Of a DNA stretch of 64,000 bases, positions 34,308-41,265 are shown piece by piece. Both the position numbers and the translations under genes were made by a program. The notes under the pieces are model-generated. The model was not told the DNA's origin, did not search any database, and worked only from the letters and a program-made list of their open reading frames with translations. This stretch comes from Holophagales bacterium (GTDB lineage Bacteria > Acidobacteriota > Thermoanaerobaculia > Multivoradales > Multivoraceae). How positions within the stretch are numbered: position 1 is the first letter of the stretch; the number at the start of each line of letters is the position of its first letter. The stretch is taken from contig VXVC01000007.1 of assembly GCA_009836625.1 (NCBI GenBank), forward strand, positions 1-64,000, given 5' to 3'.

Positions 34308-35267
34308 TCAGAACTCGACGCGAGGCAGCGCGGCCTCGATCGCTTCCCGCTGGGGTTCCAGGTGCCTCGGCAGCGAGAGGATCGTCCCCAGTTCGTCGAT
34401 GTCCTCGTCCACCGTCCAGCCCGGGTCGAGGTTCGACAGCTCCAGGTTGATGCCTCCCGGCGCGGTGAAGTACGTCGAGTGGAACCAGCCGCGGTCCCGG
34501 GCCCCGGTCACGATCAGGCCGGCACCGGCCAGGATCCGGGTCCACCGTTCCATGTCCTCTACGCTGTCGACCGTCAGCGCGATGTGGTGCAGGCCGCCGA
34601 GACCGTGCCGTCCCCAGGGCCCGTCGCCTCGCTCGACGATGTCGATCAGCTTGCCGGGCTCGTTGCCGCCTACCGCGAGCCGCGTGCGGCTCCCTTCGGT
34701 GGCGACCACCTCGAAACCCAGGACGCGAACGAGGAACTGCAGGGTCAGCTCGGGAATGCGCGGCGCGATCGTGGCGTGGTGAAAGCCGCGAATCTGGTGC
34801 TCCCCGGGAAGGTCGGCCAGCTCCGGCACCCGGGCTTCCTCGCAGCCGACGAGTTCCGACGAGATGCCGTCGAAATCGCGAAAGTGGAGGACGGGGTCGC
34901 CGAACCGGGCCGGGCGATCGGTGCAGGTGCAGCCCGCCGCGGTCAGTCGCTCGCGCCAGAAGTCCAGGCTCCCGGGCGACACGGAGTAACTCACGTCGGT
35001 GATCGAGCCGCGACCGTCGACGGCCGGCGACATGGGGATGCCCTCGAGGACGATGTTCGTCATGATCGTTCCCGGGTGGCCCAGGCGGTCGCCGAAGAAG
35101 AAGTGCCACCCGGAGGTCGGGTTCTCCTGATTGCAGGTCTTCTTCACGAGGCGGAGCCCCAGCACATCTCGGTAGAACCGGAGGTCGTTGGCGGCGGAAC
35201 CGACCAGCCCCGTGATGTGGTGGATGCCCCGGATCGGGCCTCGGGTAGGCCTGCTGAACTCAGCCAT
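34308..35267 (-). CDS. Ring-cleaving dioxygenase, glyoxalase/VOC fold (MhqO-like)
   Basis: A 319-residue protein of two VOC modules. The N-terminal module begins GIHHITGLVGSAANDLRFY and contains WHFFFGD, DRLGHPGTIMT. The C-terminal module begins IRGFHHATI and has GLHHIALTVDSVEDM and a terminal Glu ligand in GGINLELSN. His and Glu residues give the usual 2-His-1-carboxylate iron site. Relatives such as MhqO/MhqA/LinE cleave hydroquinones. It is the first gene of a minus-strand run with an esterase-like hydrolase, which supports aromatic catabolism or quinone detoxification. Confidence 0.87.
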   Translation of the reverse strand: MAEFSRPTRGPIRGIHHITGLVGSAANDLRFYRDVLGLRLVKKTCNQENPTSGWHFFFGDRLGHPGTIMTNIVLEGIPMSPAVDGRGSITDVSYSVSPGSLDFWRERLTAAGCTCTDRPARFGDPVLHFRDFDGISSELVGCEEARVPELADLPGEHQIRGFHHATIAPRIPELTLQFLVRVLGFEVVATEGSRTRLAVGGNEPGKLIDIVERGDGPWGRHGLGGLHHIALTVDSVEDMERWTRILAGAGLIVTGARDRGWFHSTYFTAPGGINLELSNLDPGWTVDEDIDELGTILSLPRHLEPQREAIEAALPRVEF

Positions 35268-35326
35268 GGGATCTCCTCGTCATCCGCTCGATGCCCTAGA
35301 GAGCAGATGTTACGTTCGTTGGCCGC

Positions 35327-36193
35327 ATGAACTCCTCCCCCGCGGCGCGGCTGCGCGCCCTCATCGACGCTCCCGGGCTCCGGGTGATGCCCTGCTGCTT
35401 CGACGCACTCTCCGCCCGGCTCATCGAGCAGGCAGGATTCGAGCTGACCTTCATGAGCGGGTTCGCCGTCTCCGCCAGCCGCCTGGGATTGCCCGACACG
35501 GGTCTCATCTCGTTCGGCGAAATGCTCGACCAGGGCCGCAACATCTGCGCGGCCACCCGGCTGCCGGTGATCGGCGACGGCGACACGGGCTACGGCAACG
35601 CCCTGAACGTCAAACGCACGGTCACGAGCTACGCGGCCGCCGGCTTCGCGGGCGCGATGATCGAGGACCAGGAGACGCCGAAGCGCTGCGGGCACACGCG
35701 GGGCAAGCGGGTCGTCTCCCGCGCCGAGGCCATGTCGCGGGTGCGCGCCGCGGTCGACGCGCGCGAGGAGGGCGCGGACATCCTGGTCATGGCGCGCACC
35801 GACTCTCGCGCGACGGACGGAATCGACGAGGCCATCTCCCGCTGCCGGGCCTTCGCCGACCTCGGCGCCGACATCCTCTTCCTCGAAGGTCCGCGGTCGG
35901 AGAGCGAGATGGTCGCGTTCTGCGAGGCGGTCCCCGGCCCCAAGATGGCGAACCTGGTCGAGGGAGGCGACACTCCGCTCCTGCCGCCGGAGCGGCTCGA
36001 GGAGATCGGCTACAGGGTCGCGGCCTACCCGCTGACGCTACTGTCCGCCGCCTCCGCGGCGATGCTCGACGCCCTTGAGGCCCTGGCGAACGGCGAGCTA
36101 CCCGCTCACGCCGTGGACTTCGAGCGTCTTCGCCGCATTGTCGGGTTCGAGGACTACGACGCCGACGCCGAGCGCTACCGCGTGGAGGAGTAG
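35327..36193 (+). CDS. Isocitrate lyase/PEP mutase family protein
   Basis: A 288-residue TIM-barrel enzyme. Key segments are IGDGDTGYGNALNVKRTV (metal-binding Asp), IEDQETPKRCGH (the K-[KR]-C-G-H active-site loop) and VMARTDSRA. Size and motifs match 2-methylisocitrate lyase, oxaloacetate decarboxylase or carboxyvinyl-phosphonate mutase relatives. The cysteine loop favours lyase over mutase activity. It is divergent from the dioxygenase gene across a 59-bp spacer and ends 1 bp before the convergent ABC gene. No prp genes are near. Confidence 0.88.
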   Translation: MNSSPAARLRALIDAPGLRVMPCCFDALSARLIEQAGFELTFMSGFAVSASRLGLPDTGLISFGEMLDQGRNICAATRLPVIGDGDTGYGNALNVKRTVTSYAAAGFAGAMIEDQETPKRCGHTRGKRVVSRAEAMSRVRAAVDAREEGADILVMARTDSRATDGIDEAISRCRAFADLGADILFLEGPRSESEMVAFCEAVPGPKMANLVEGGDTPLLPPERLEEIGYRVAAYPLTLLSAASAAMLDALEALANGELPAHAVDFERLRRIVGFEDYDADAERYRVEE

Positions 36194-36194
36194 C

Positions 36195-36917
36195 TCAGCC
36201 GGTCAACTCGCCCGGCGGCTTCTCTCCGGCGCCGGCGACCCTCAACTCGTCGTACCAGGTCTTGACCCGTTCCGGCGACCAGGGGGTCACCGCGCAATCG
36301 GCCACGAAGTAGACCTGGTCCGCGATCTCCTCGACCAATTCGAGGCGGTGGGACGACAGCAGCACTCCCCGGCCGTTGGCGGCGAAGTCCCGGAGCATCC
36401 GGCACAGACGCGCTACCGCGACCGGGTCGAGACCGTTGAACGGCTCGTCCAGGATCAGCAGCTCCGGCTCGTGCAGCAGCGCCGCCGCCAGCGCAAGTTG
36501 CCGGCGGTTGCCGGTAGAGAGTTGATGGCAAAGGCGGCCCGAAGCGGGCACCTCCAGAGCCTCCAGGAGATCGACGGCGCGCGCGCGGGCCTCGCCGGCA
36601 TCCAGACCGTACAAGGCGGCGCAGTAGTCGAGGAACTCAAGCGGCCGCAGGAAGTCGAACAGCTCGTCCTCCTCGAGCAGGATGCCGACGCGGGCCATGA
36701 CCTCTGGATGGACGCGCGGATCGAACCCGAACATCCGTACCGTCCCGCCGTTCGGCTCGGTCAGCCCGAGGCCGAGGCGCATCAGGGTCGTTTTCCCGGC
36801 GCCGTTCCTCCCGACCAGGCACTCCACCCCGGATCCGATCTCCAGGTTCACGGAGCGTAGAACTTCCAGATCGCCGTAGGACTTGTCGACCGAGTCGAAG
36901 CACAGCATCGTCGTCAT
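36195..36917 (-). CDS. ABC transporter ATP-binding protein
   Basis: A 240-residue ATPase with Walker A (GRNGAGKTT), a signature variant LSTGNRRQ, Walker B (LLILDEPFNGLDP) and the switch His (LSSHRLELVEEI). It is of the CcmA/multidrug or peptide-export type, with one nucleotide-binding domain. The ATG at 36917 overlaps the permease stop (ATGA), so both are made together. The frame is open further upstream but only as a shadow of the permease. With the permease and the small secreted peptide gene upstream it probably forms an exporter or self-immunity pump. Confidence 0.92.
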   Translation of the reverse strand: MTTMLCFDSVDKSYGDLEVLRSVNLEIGSGVECLVGRNGAGKTTLMRLGLGLTEPNGGTVRMFGFDPRVHPEVMARVGILLEEDELFDFLRPLEFLDYCAALYGLDAGEARARAVDLLEALEVPASGRLCHQLSTGNRRQLALAAALLHEPELLILDEPFNGLDPVAVARLCRMLRDFAANGRGVLLSSHRLELVEEIADQVYFVADCAVTPWSPERVKTWYDELRVAGAGEKPPGELTG

Positions 36918-38509
36918 GGCGCCACCGCCCATTCCCGCAATCGTCGTCGCAGCCAGTCGCCTCTGCTCAGGAAACCCACCACCGCCGAACAGCCTCCGGC
37001 CGAGACCAGCAGCAGGACCGTCAGCGCGATCACCGCGGTTCCTGAACCGGCAAGCAACCGTGCAGCCACCGCCACGCCGCCAACCACCAGATTGAAGAGC
37101 AACCAACCGCAACCGAGCAGCGCCAGCGCCATCACGCTGGAGTAGAGGTCGCGCTGCTCGTGCAGCTTCGGCCTTCTGGGCAACCAGATCGAGACCGTTG
37201 TACCCGCGCCCGCCAGGCACACCAGGGAGGACGCGGCGATCAGGAACGGAATCGGACGGTCGGCGACCGGGATCCGCTCGGCGAGAAGCCAGGTGACGGT
37301 CGACATCTGCAGCAACACCAGGCCGCCAACGACCGTCACCAGACCCAGCACCTTCCCGGGCAGGCAGGCGCCGAGCGCTCCCTCGGCCGACATCGACAGT
37401 CGCCGTGCACCATCCGCCGTGAACCCGAGCAGATTGGCAAAGAAAGCAAGCCAGAACGCGCAGAGAAAGGCCCCGAGCGCGGAGGCCCCCCAGAGAGCGA
37501 AGTGCCCGGTTTCCTCCCCGGCCGCGAGCTCCTCGCCGCTGAGTACGATCGCCATGAACACCGGCATGATCCAACTGAGCACCAGGTTCAGCCGTACCTG
37601 GCGGAAGCGAAGCAACATCCGCGCTTCCGCGAGAGCAAACACGAAGGTTGGCCGCGACCAGACTCCCGCCGATGCCCAATCGCCGCCGGCCGGCCGCCTC
37701 TTCCTCTCGTTGCCCGGTGCCCGCCAGCCGAGGTTCCACTTCCTTCCGCCGCCGCGATCATCCGGACTCCGCTGCTCCAGAGCGAAACTCGCGGCGATCA
37801 AAGCCACCAGCGCGAGCAGCCGACCACCGCTGACGGTGCCCTGAGCCCATACCGCTTCGCCGGCCCACAACGGCTCGACGGCGCTCGCCGCCAGGACGAT
37901 CAAGAGCAGCAGCCCGAGCCCGGCGCCGAACCATCGCCGCCTGCCTCGTGCCCCGAGAATCACCGCGCCCACCGGGCCCGCGACCACCATCGCACTCAAG
38001 GCGGCGACTACGTCCATGCCTTCGAAGACCCACTCCCGCCCGCGCGGCCATCCGGCGCCCCACAGGCCAAACGCCAGAACCTCATTGAGCAGGACCAGCA
38101 CCAGCGTCAAGCCCAAGGCGTTCGTTCCGATCGTCAACGTGGCTCGCCGGCCTGCCGACAGGCCGAATCTCACGCCTGCTCGCCGGTCGAACCAGGGCGC
38201 CAGCGGCGCCAACTGGAACAGCGTCATGACGACGAAGAACGTGACGATCGCGAAGAGCAGATCGACCGGCAACTCCCCGCGACGTCCCTGTTCCGGACCC
38301 GTGATGGCGAAGTAGAAGTTGACGAGCAGGAGCACTGCCAACGCCCCGCCGAAGACCATCTTCCCCTTCTCGTTCAGCGCCTTCCGCCACGCAGCCATCG
38401 CACGAAAGCGAACCACCGTGAGGATCGTCGCCGCCAGCCACCCTTTCCTGTTGCGAGAACCGTCCGGCACTCGCTCAACCTCCAGGAGCACCACGGTCGG
38501 GGCCGCCAT
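36914..38509 (-). CDS. Large ABC exporter permease
   Basis: A 531-residue integral membrane protein with roughly 10-12 hydrophobic segments in two halves. These are separated by a charged loop rich in Arg and Gly (around residues 245-290, EQRSPDDRGGGRKWN and GNERKRRPAGGDW). The half-repeat layout fits ABC-export permeases that pair with a separate ATPase. It lacks a peptidase or nucleotide-binding domain. Its start lies 35 bp inside the upstream 75-residue membrane-protein gene, and its stop overlaps the ATPase start. The cargo is unknown; the neighbouring hydrophobic peptide is the obvious candidate. Confidence 0.8.
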   Translation of the reverse strand: MAAPTVVLLEVERVPDGSRNRKGWLAATILTVVRFRAMAAWRKALNEKGKMVFGGALAVLLLVNFYFAITGPEQGRRGELPVDLLFAIVTFFVVMTLFQLAPLAPWFDRRAGVRFGLSAGRRATLTIGTNALGLTLVLVLLNEVLAFGLWGAGWPRGREWVFEGMDVVAALSAMVVAGPVGAVILGARGRRRWFGAGLGLLLLIVLAASAVEPLWAGEAVWAQGTVSGGRLLALVALIAASFALEQRSPDDRGGGRKWNLGWRAPGNERKRRPAGGDWASAGVWSRPTFVFALAEARMLLRFRQVRLNLVLSWIMPVFMAIVLSGEELAAGEETGHFALWGASALGAFLCAFWLAFFANLLGFTADGARRLSMSAEGALGACLPGKVLGLVTVVGGLVLLQMSTVTWLLAERIPVADRPIPFLIAASSLVCLAGAGTTVSIWLPRRPKLHEQRDLYSSVMALALLGCGWLLFNLVVGGVAVAARLLAGSGTAVIALTVLLLVSAGGCSAVVGFLSRGDWLRRRLREWAVAP

Positions 38510-38702
38510 CCGACTGTTTGACCTCCATCTTGAGCGCCGACTGAATCACGATCCCCAAGCCCGCGAGCGCTACGACGGCCGCGCTGAGAACCATATGCCG
38601 AGACTCCCCCCTACACAGCCAACTCCCAACGAAGCCGCCATTGAGCGTCGCAAGGCACGCACCGGAGATCAACTGCACCAGGATCTTCGTTCGTTCTCGC
38701 AT
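38475..38702 (-). CDS. Small two-TM membrane protein, possible immunity or accessory factor
   Basis: A 75-residue protein with two hydrophobic segments (ILVQLISGACLATLNGGFVG, residues 7-26, and VLSAAVVALAGLGIVIQSAL, about 38-57) and a polar C-terminal tail. The start at 38702 has a strong purine-rich ribosome-binding site (GAAGGGAAGG). It overlaps the permease gene by 35 bp in another frame, showing co-translation. No family is recognised. Small membrane proteins beside peptide exporters often act as immunity proteins, but that is speculation here. Confidence 0.6.
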   Translation of the reverse strand: MRERTKILVQLISGACLATLNGGFVGSWLCRGESRHMVLSAAVVALAGLGIVIQSALKMEVKQSDGGPDRGAPGG

Positions 38703-38756
38703 CCATCCTTCCCTTCGTCGTCTGAGGGTCGTCGCCCTACCGCCTTCCGACGATGA

Positions 38757-38790
38757 GGGTGAGCGGACCGGTCCAACGATCCGCCCACCC
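38757..38790 (-). promoter_or_regulatory. Stem-loop between peptide and transporter genes
   Basis: The arms GGGTGAGCGGA (38757-38767) and TCCGCCCACCC (38780-38790) pair over 11 bp. In the minus-strand transcript the only irregular pair is a G-U wobble, with a 12-nt loop. There is no U-run, so it is more likely an attenuator or an RNA-stabilising hairpin after the peptide gene than a full terminator. Confidence 0.5.
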
Positions 38791-38851
38791 CCGGCGAAGG
38801 TCGCCAGCCTGAGTTCAGGTTACGGCGTCCCTGCCAGTTCCATCCCCATCT

Positions 38852-39112
38852 TCAGATGCAGTTGAGCGCGGCCATGTGCAAGGAGAACGAGAATCCAAGT
38901 GCTCCCACGAAACCAGCGCCCATCGCGGGAATACTGAGTCCAAGGCCGATCAGAGCCAAAGCGCAGTCCGCCTTGCCCGCGCCTACGTGGGCGGCCAAGT
39001 CCGGCTCCGGGAGTACCGTCCCCGTTTCGGCGAAGGTCGAGTCGCCGCTAGCGGGAGCAACCAACGCTAGCAAGGCGAGCGATCCAAGCAAACACGCGAG
39101 AGTCTTCTTCAT
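38852..39112 (-). CDS. Putative Sec-exported hydrophobic peptide precursor
   Basis: An 86-residue protein starting at ATG 39112 after AAAGGA. Residues 1-23 form a textbook Sec signal (MKKTLACLLGSLALLALVAP, ASG). A short acidic linker (DSTFAETGTVLPEPDL) follows. The last ~43 residues are Gly/Ala-rich and hydrophobic (GLGLSIPAMGAGFVGALGFS), bracketed by Cys50 (KADC) and Cys85 (LNCI), which could form a disulfide. No known domain is recognised. The gene is lower in GC than its neighbours. Downstream lie a stem-loop, a small membrane protein and an ABC permease/ATPase on the same strand. A secreted bacteriocin-like or pore-forming peptide is a reasonable hypothesis. An ordinary small secreted protein is the alternative. 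Confidence 0.6.
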   Translation of the reverse strand: MKKTLACLLGSLALLALVAPASGDSTFAETGTVLPEPDLAAHVGAGKADCALALIGLGLSIPAMGAGFVGALGFSFSLHMAALNCI

Positions 39113-39172
39113 ATCTGCGATTCCTTTCCGCCTCAGTTCAACGATCCTGCCGTTCGAGCCGGCGGGAGCTTC

Positions 39173-39225
39173 GTGAGGGGCCCGCGACAGGCATCGCCCT
39201 GACCAGTGTCAGCGTTGCCCCTCAC
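39173..39225. repeat. Nested inverted repeat upstream of peptide gene
   Basis: GTGAGGGGC (39173-39181) is perfectly complementary to GCCCCTCAC (39217-39225). An inner CTGAC-CAGT-GTCAG hairpin lies at about 39199-39212. It sits between the toxin stop and the peptide start and could be a terminator for the toxin-antitoxin transcript or a 5'-leader structure of the peptide mRNA. Confidence 0.45.
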
Positions 39226-39231
39226 CGACCT

Positions 39232-39246
39232 AGACGGAATCCGTCT
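39232..39246. promoter_or_regulatory. Perfect 15-bp palindrome downstream of toxin gene
   Basis: AGACGGAATCCGTCT has 7-bp perfect arms around one central base. It lies 27 bp beyond the toxin stop codon. It could be a protein-binding site or part of a transcription end; it has no T-run. Confidence 0.4.
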
Positions 39247-39272
39247 CCGGACTTCGTGCGCTCCTGGACCTC

Positions 39273-39614
39273 CTATCTCAGCGCTGTCTCGATGCCGAGC
39301 GCCCTTGCGACGGCGTCGTCCAGTTCGGCCATCCTGGTCTGCGGTAGATCGGCGACGAAGCCGGTGAGCTTCGACTTGAACATCAGCGCCAGGAAGTCAC
39401 AGCGGATCGAGCAGTCCGTTGGCAGGCCGTCAGCAGGCCCCAAGACCACTTCGGTTGAGAGGCCAAGATGCTCCCGGTAGATCGGAGCACAGACAACCGT
39501 TGAGACGTCCTCGTTCTCAGCAATGAAGGGTCGAGACACGACGACGTAGAAGCCCGGCTTGCCGCCCCTCTCCGGCACCCGTTCCCGAGTTCGGTAGATG
39601 GCCCCTCGCTTCAA
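39273..39614 (-). CDS. MazF/PemK-like type II toxin (endoribonuclease)
   Basis: A 113-residue protein of the MazF/PemK fold, which cleaves RNA. The N-terminal MKRGAIYRTRER with a following GFYVVVSRPFIAE is the family's first strand region (the G-x-P-x-V-V-x-S pattern). VVCAPIY, RCDFLALMFKSKLTGFVADL and the C-terminal helix AELDDAVARALGI complete the fold. Length is usual for the family. It overlaps the upstream antitoxin gene by 4 bp and is autoregulated in related systems. Confidence 0.88.
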   Translation of the reverse strand: MKRGAIYRTRERVPERGGKPGFYVVVSRPFIAENEDVSTVVCAPIYREHLGLSTEVVLGPADGLPTDCSIRCDFLALMFKSKLTGFVADLPQTRMAELDDAVARALGIETALR

Positions 39615-39847
39615 GTCGGCGCCTGTTCGGCAACGAGGGCAGTCAGTTCGTCGGCCAGAGCCTCCTTGTGCTCTCGGATGATCCGCCGCTCGCGGTCCTC
39701 CTCACGCCGCCGTCGCTCGCGCGCCACGTATCCACTCAGGGCCGCCCTCACCAGCGCAGACCGACTGGAGTACCGGTCGGATGACGCCGTCAGCTCGTCC
39801 ACACGGTCCAGGGTCGCTTCGTCGATGGTCACGGCTATGGTTCTCAT
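39611..39847 (-). CDS. Ribbon-helix-helix antitoxin
   Basis: A 78-residue antitoxin. Residues 1-45 form a CopG/MetJ-type ribbon-helix-helix (MRTIAVTIDEATLDRVDELT then SSRSALVRAALSGYV), and the C-terminal half is a charged helix that would wrap the toxin. It is translated ahead of the MazF-like gene with a 4-bp overlap, the usual antitoxin-first order. A palindromic operator lies just upstream. Confidence 0.9.
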   Translation of the reverse strand: MRTIAVTIDEATLDRVDELTASSDRYSSRSALVRAALSGYVARERRRREEDRERRIIREHKEALADELTALVAEQAPT

Positions 39848-39858
39848 ATTGGGAACGA

Positions 39859-39886
39859 TATTGACTCAGTGGCGCTCAAGTCAATA
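39859..39886 (-). promoter_or_regulatory. Toxin-antitoxin promoter/operator
   Basis: TATTGACT (39859-39866) and AGTCAATA (39879-39886) are perfect 8-bp inverted repeats 12 bp apart, 12 bp upstream of the antitoxin ATG. On the minus strand TTGACT can be a -35 with an AATAT-like -10 about 16 bp further. The promoter would then be embedded in the operator, as expected for autoregulated antitoxins. Confidence 0.65.
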
Positions 39887-39891
39887 CTCCC

Positions 39892-41265
39892 TCAATCCAC
39901 CTCCCACTTCCCCGCCTCCTCCATCGCCTTCCGGTACGCCGACAGGCAGTACCAGAACAGGAGCGCGCCCGCCGGCTTGAAGATCGCCTGCATCGTGGCG
40001 AGCGAGTAGTGGACCTTGCCGTCGTCCTGGAACAGGAAGTCGGTGAAAGCGGCCAGCGTGCTGGTGCCGAAGGCCATGCCGATGAAGCTGGTCAGGAAGA
40101 TGTAGAAGGCCGTGGCCTGGCCGCGCATCTGGTTGGGCGTGATCGGCTGGAACGCTGCCGCCATCACGCCGAGGTAGGCGCCCGAGAAGATCATCCCGGG
40201 GATCAGCACCAGCAGGGTGAGCGTCGCGCTGCCGACCAGCGGGGCCGCGACCGAGGGCGGCGTGGCAATCAGGGTCGTGGCCAGCAGGGTACGCACGTAG
40301 GCGTCCCTGTAGCCGCGCGCCGCGAGGCGGTTGGCGATCCAGGGAGCGACCATGATGCCGACGACCCCGGTGATGATGGAGATCGTCCCGTAGCTCGTTC
40401 CGGCGTCGCCGCGGCTCAGGCCGTAGTTGCGGACGAGGAACTCCGGGTACCAGGCTGACGAGCCGTAGCCGGCCATCGCCAGCATCGACGAGCCGATGAA
40501 CAGCGGCAGGTAGACTCGCTTGCGCTCCCAGATGAACCTGACGAACTCGGAAACCGGCAGATGCTCCCTGCCGCTCCGTGAAACCGCCAGCTCCTTGCGC
40601 CGCGGCTCGACCATCGTCAGCAGCAGGAGCGCCAGGAGGACCCCTGGCAGGCCGACCGTCACCAGGGTCGCCTGCCAGGGTTGCAGCGTCCCGATGACCG
40701 GCAGATCGATCGGACCGATGCGTGTGTAGTAGTCGATGAGCAGGCCGCCGATCACCAGGGCGAAGCCGCCGCCGACCCGCACGCCCGTCTTGTAGAAGGA
40801 CATCGCGTAGCCGAAGTGGGCCGGGCGGAAGCTGTCGGTGATGATCGAGTAGGCGGGCGGCGCGAGCCCGGCCTCGCCGGCGCCGACGGCCATCCGCGAA
40901 GCGAAGAGTTGCGACACGCTGTTGGCCAGACCGCCCGCCGCCGTCGCCAGGCTCCAGAAGGCGACGCTGGCGGCGACGATGACCCTGCGCGAGTAGTGGT
41001 CGGCGAGCCGGCCCAGGGGAAAGCTGGCGAAGCTGTACACGAGTGCGAACGCGGCGCCGGCGAGCAGGCTGTACTGGAAGTCGGTGATCCCGAACTGCTC
41101 CCGGATCGGGCCGACCAGGAGGGAGAGGATGTTGCGGTCGAGAAACGACAGCACGTAGGCGAGGAACAGGAGGACGACGCCGTAGTTGGCGGCGCCGAGC
41201 GACGGGTAGCCGGCGGCCTGCTCCGCCGACCCGGCTTCGCCCGCGGTCCTGGTGTCGACGGTCAA
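39892..41265 (-). CDS. MFS transporter (anion:cation symporter/Spinster-like)
   Basis: A 457-residue 12-TM MFS protein. The N-terminal FLDRNILSLLVGPIREQFG and the loop 2-3 motif FPLGRLADHYSRRVIVAAS are those of organic-anion and Spinster-type carriers. GVGAGEAGLAPPAYSIITD-like text (residues about 126-145) is also typical. The start is a TTG overlapping the TGA of the upstream deacylase gene (TTGA), so the two are coupled. It may import the substrate or export the product of that amidohydrolase. Confidence 0.88.
   Translation of the reverse strand: MTVDTRTAGEAGSAEQAAGYPSLGAANYGVVLLFLAYVLSFLDRNILSLLVGPIREQFGITDFQYSLLAGAAFALVYSFASFPLGRLADHYSRRVIVAASVAFWSLATAAGGLANSVSQLFASRMAVGAGEAGLAPPAYSIITDSFRPAHFGYAMSFYKTGVRVGGGFALVIGGLLIDYYTRIGPIDLPVIGTLQPWQATLVTVGLPGVLLALLLLTMVEPRRKELAVSRSGREHLPVSEFVRFIWERKRVYLPLFIGSSMLAMAGYGSSAWYPEFLVRNYGLSRGDAGTSYGTISIITGVVGIMVAPWIANRLAARGYRDAYVRTLLATTLIATPPSVAAPLVGSATLTLLVLIPGMIFSGAYLGVMAAAFQPITPNQMRGQATAFYIFLTSFIGMAFGTSTLAAFTDFLFQDDGKVHYSLATMQAIFKPAGALLFWYCLSAYRKAMEEAGKWEVD

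Noticed and set aside
33145..35109. 654-codon reading of the hydrolase gene
   Set aside because: The first ~270 codons overlap the dioxygenase gene in another frame and lack any domain; ATG 34293 starts the real protein.
38856..39176. 106-codon plus-strand frame antisense to the peptide gene
   Set aside because: It lacks a start signal and domain features; the minus-strand frame has a ribosome-binding site and a proper signal peptide.
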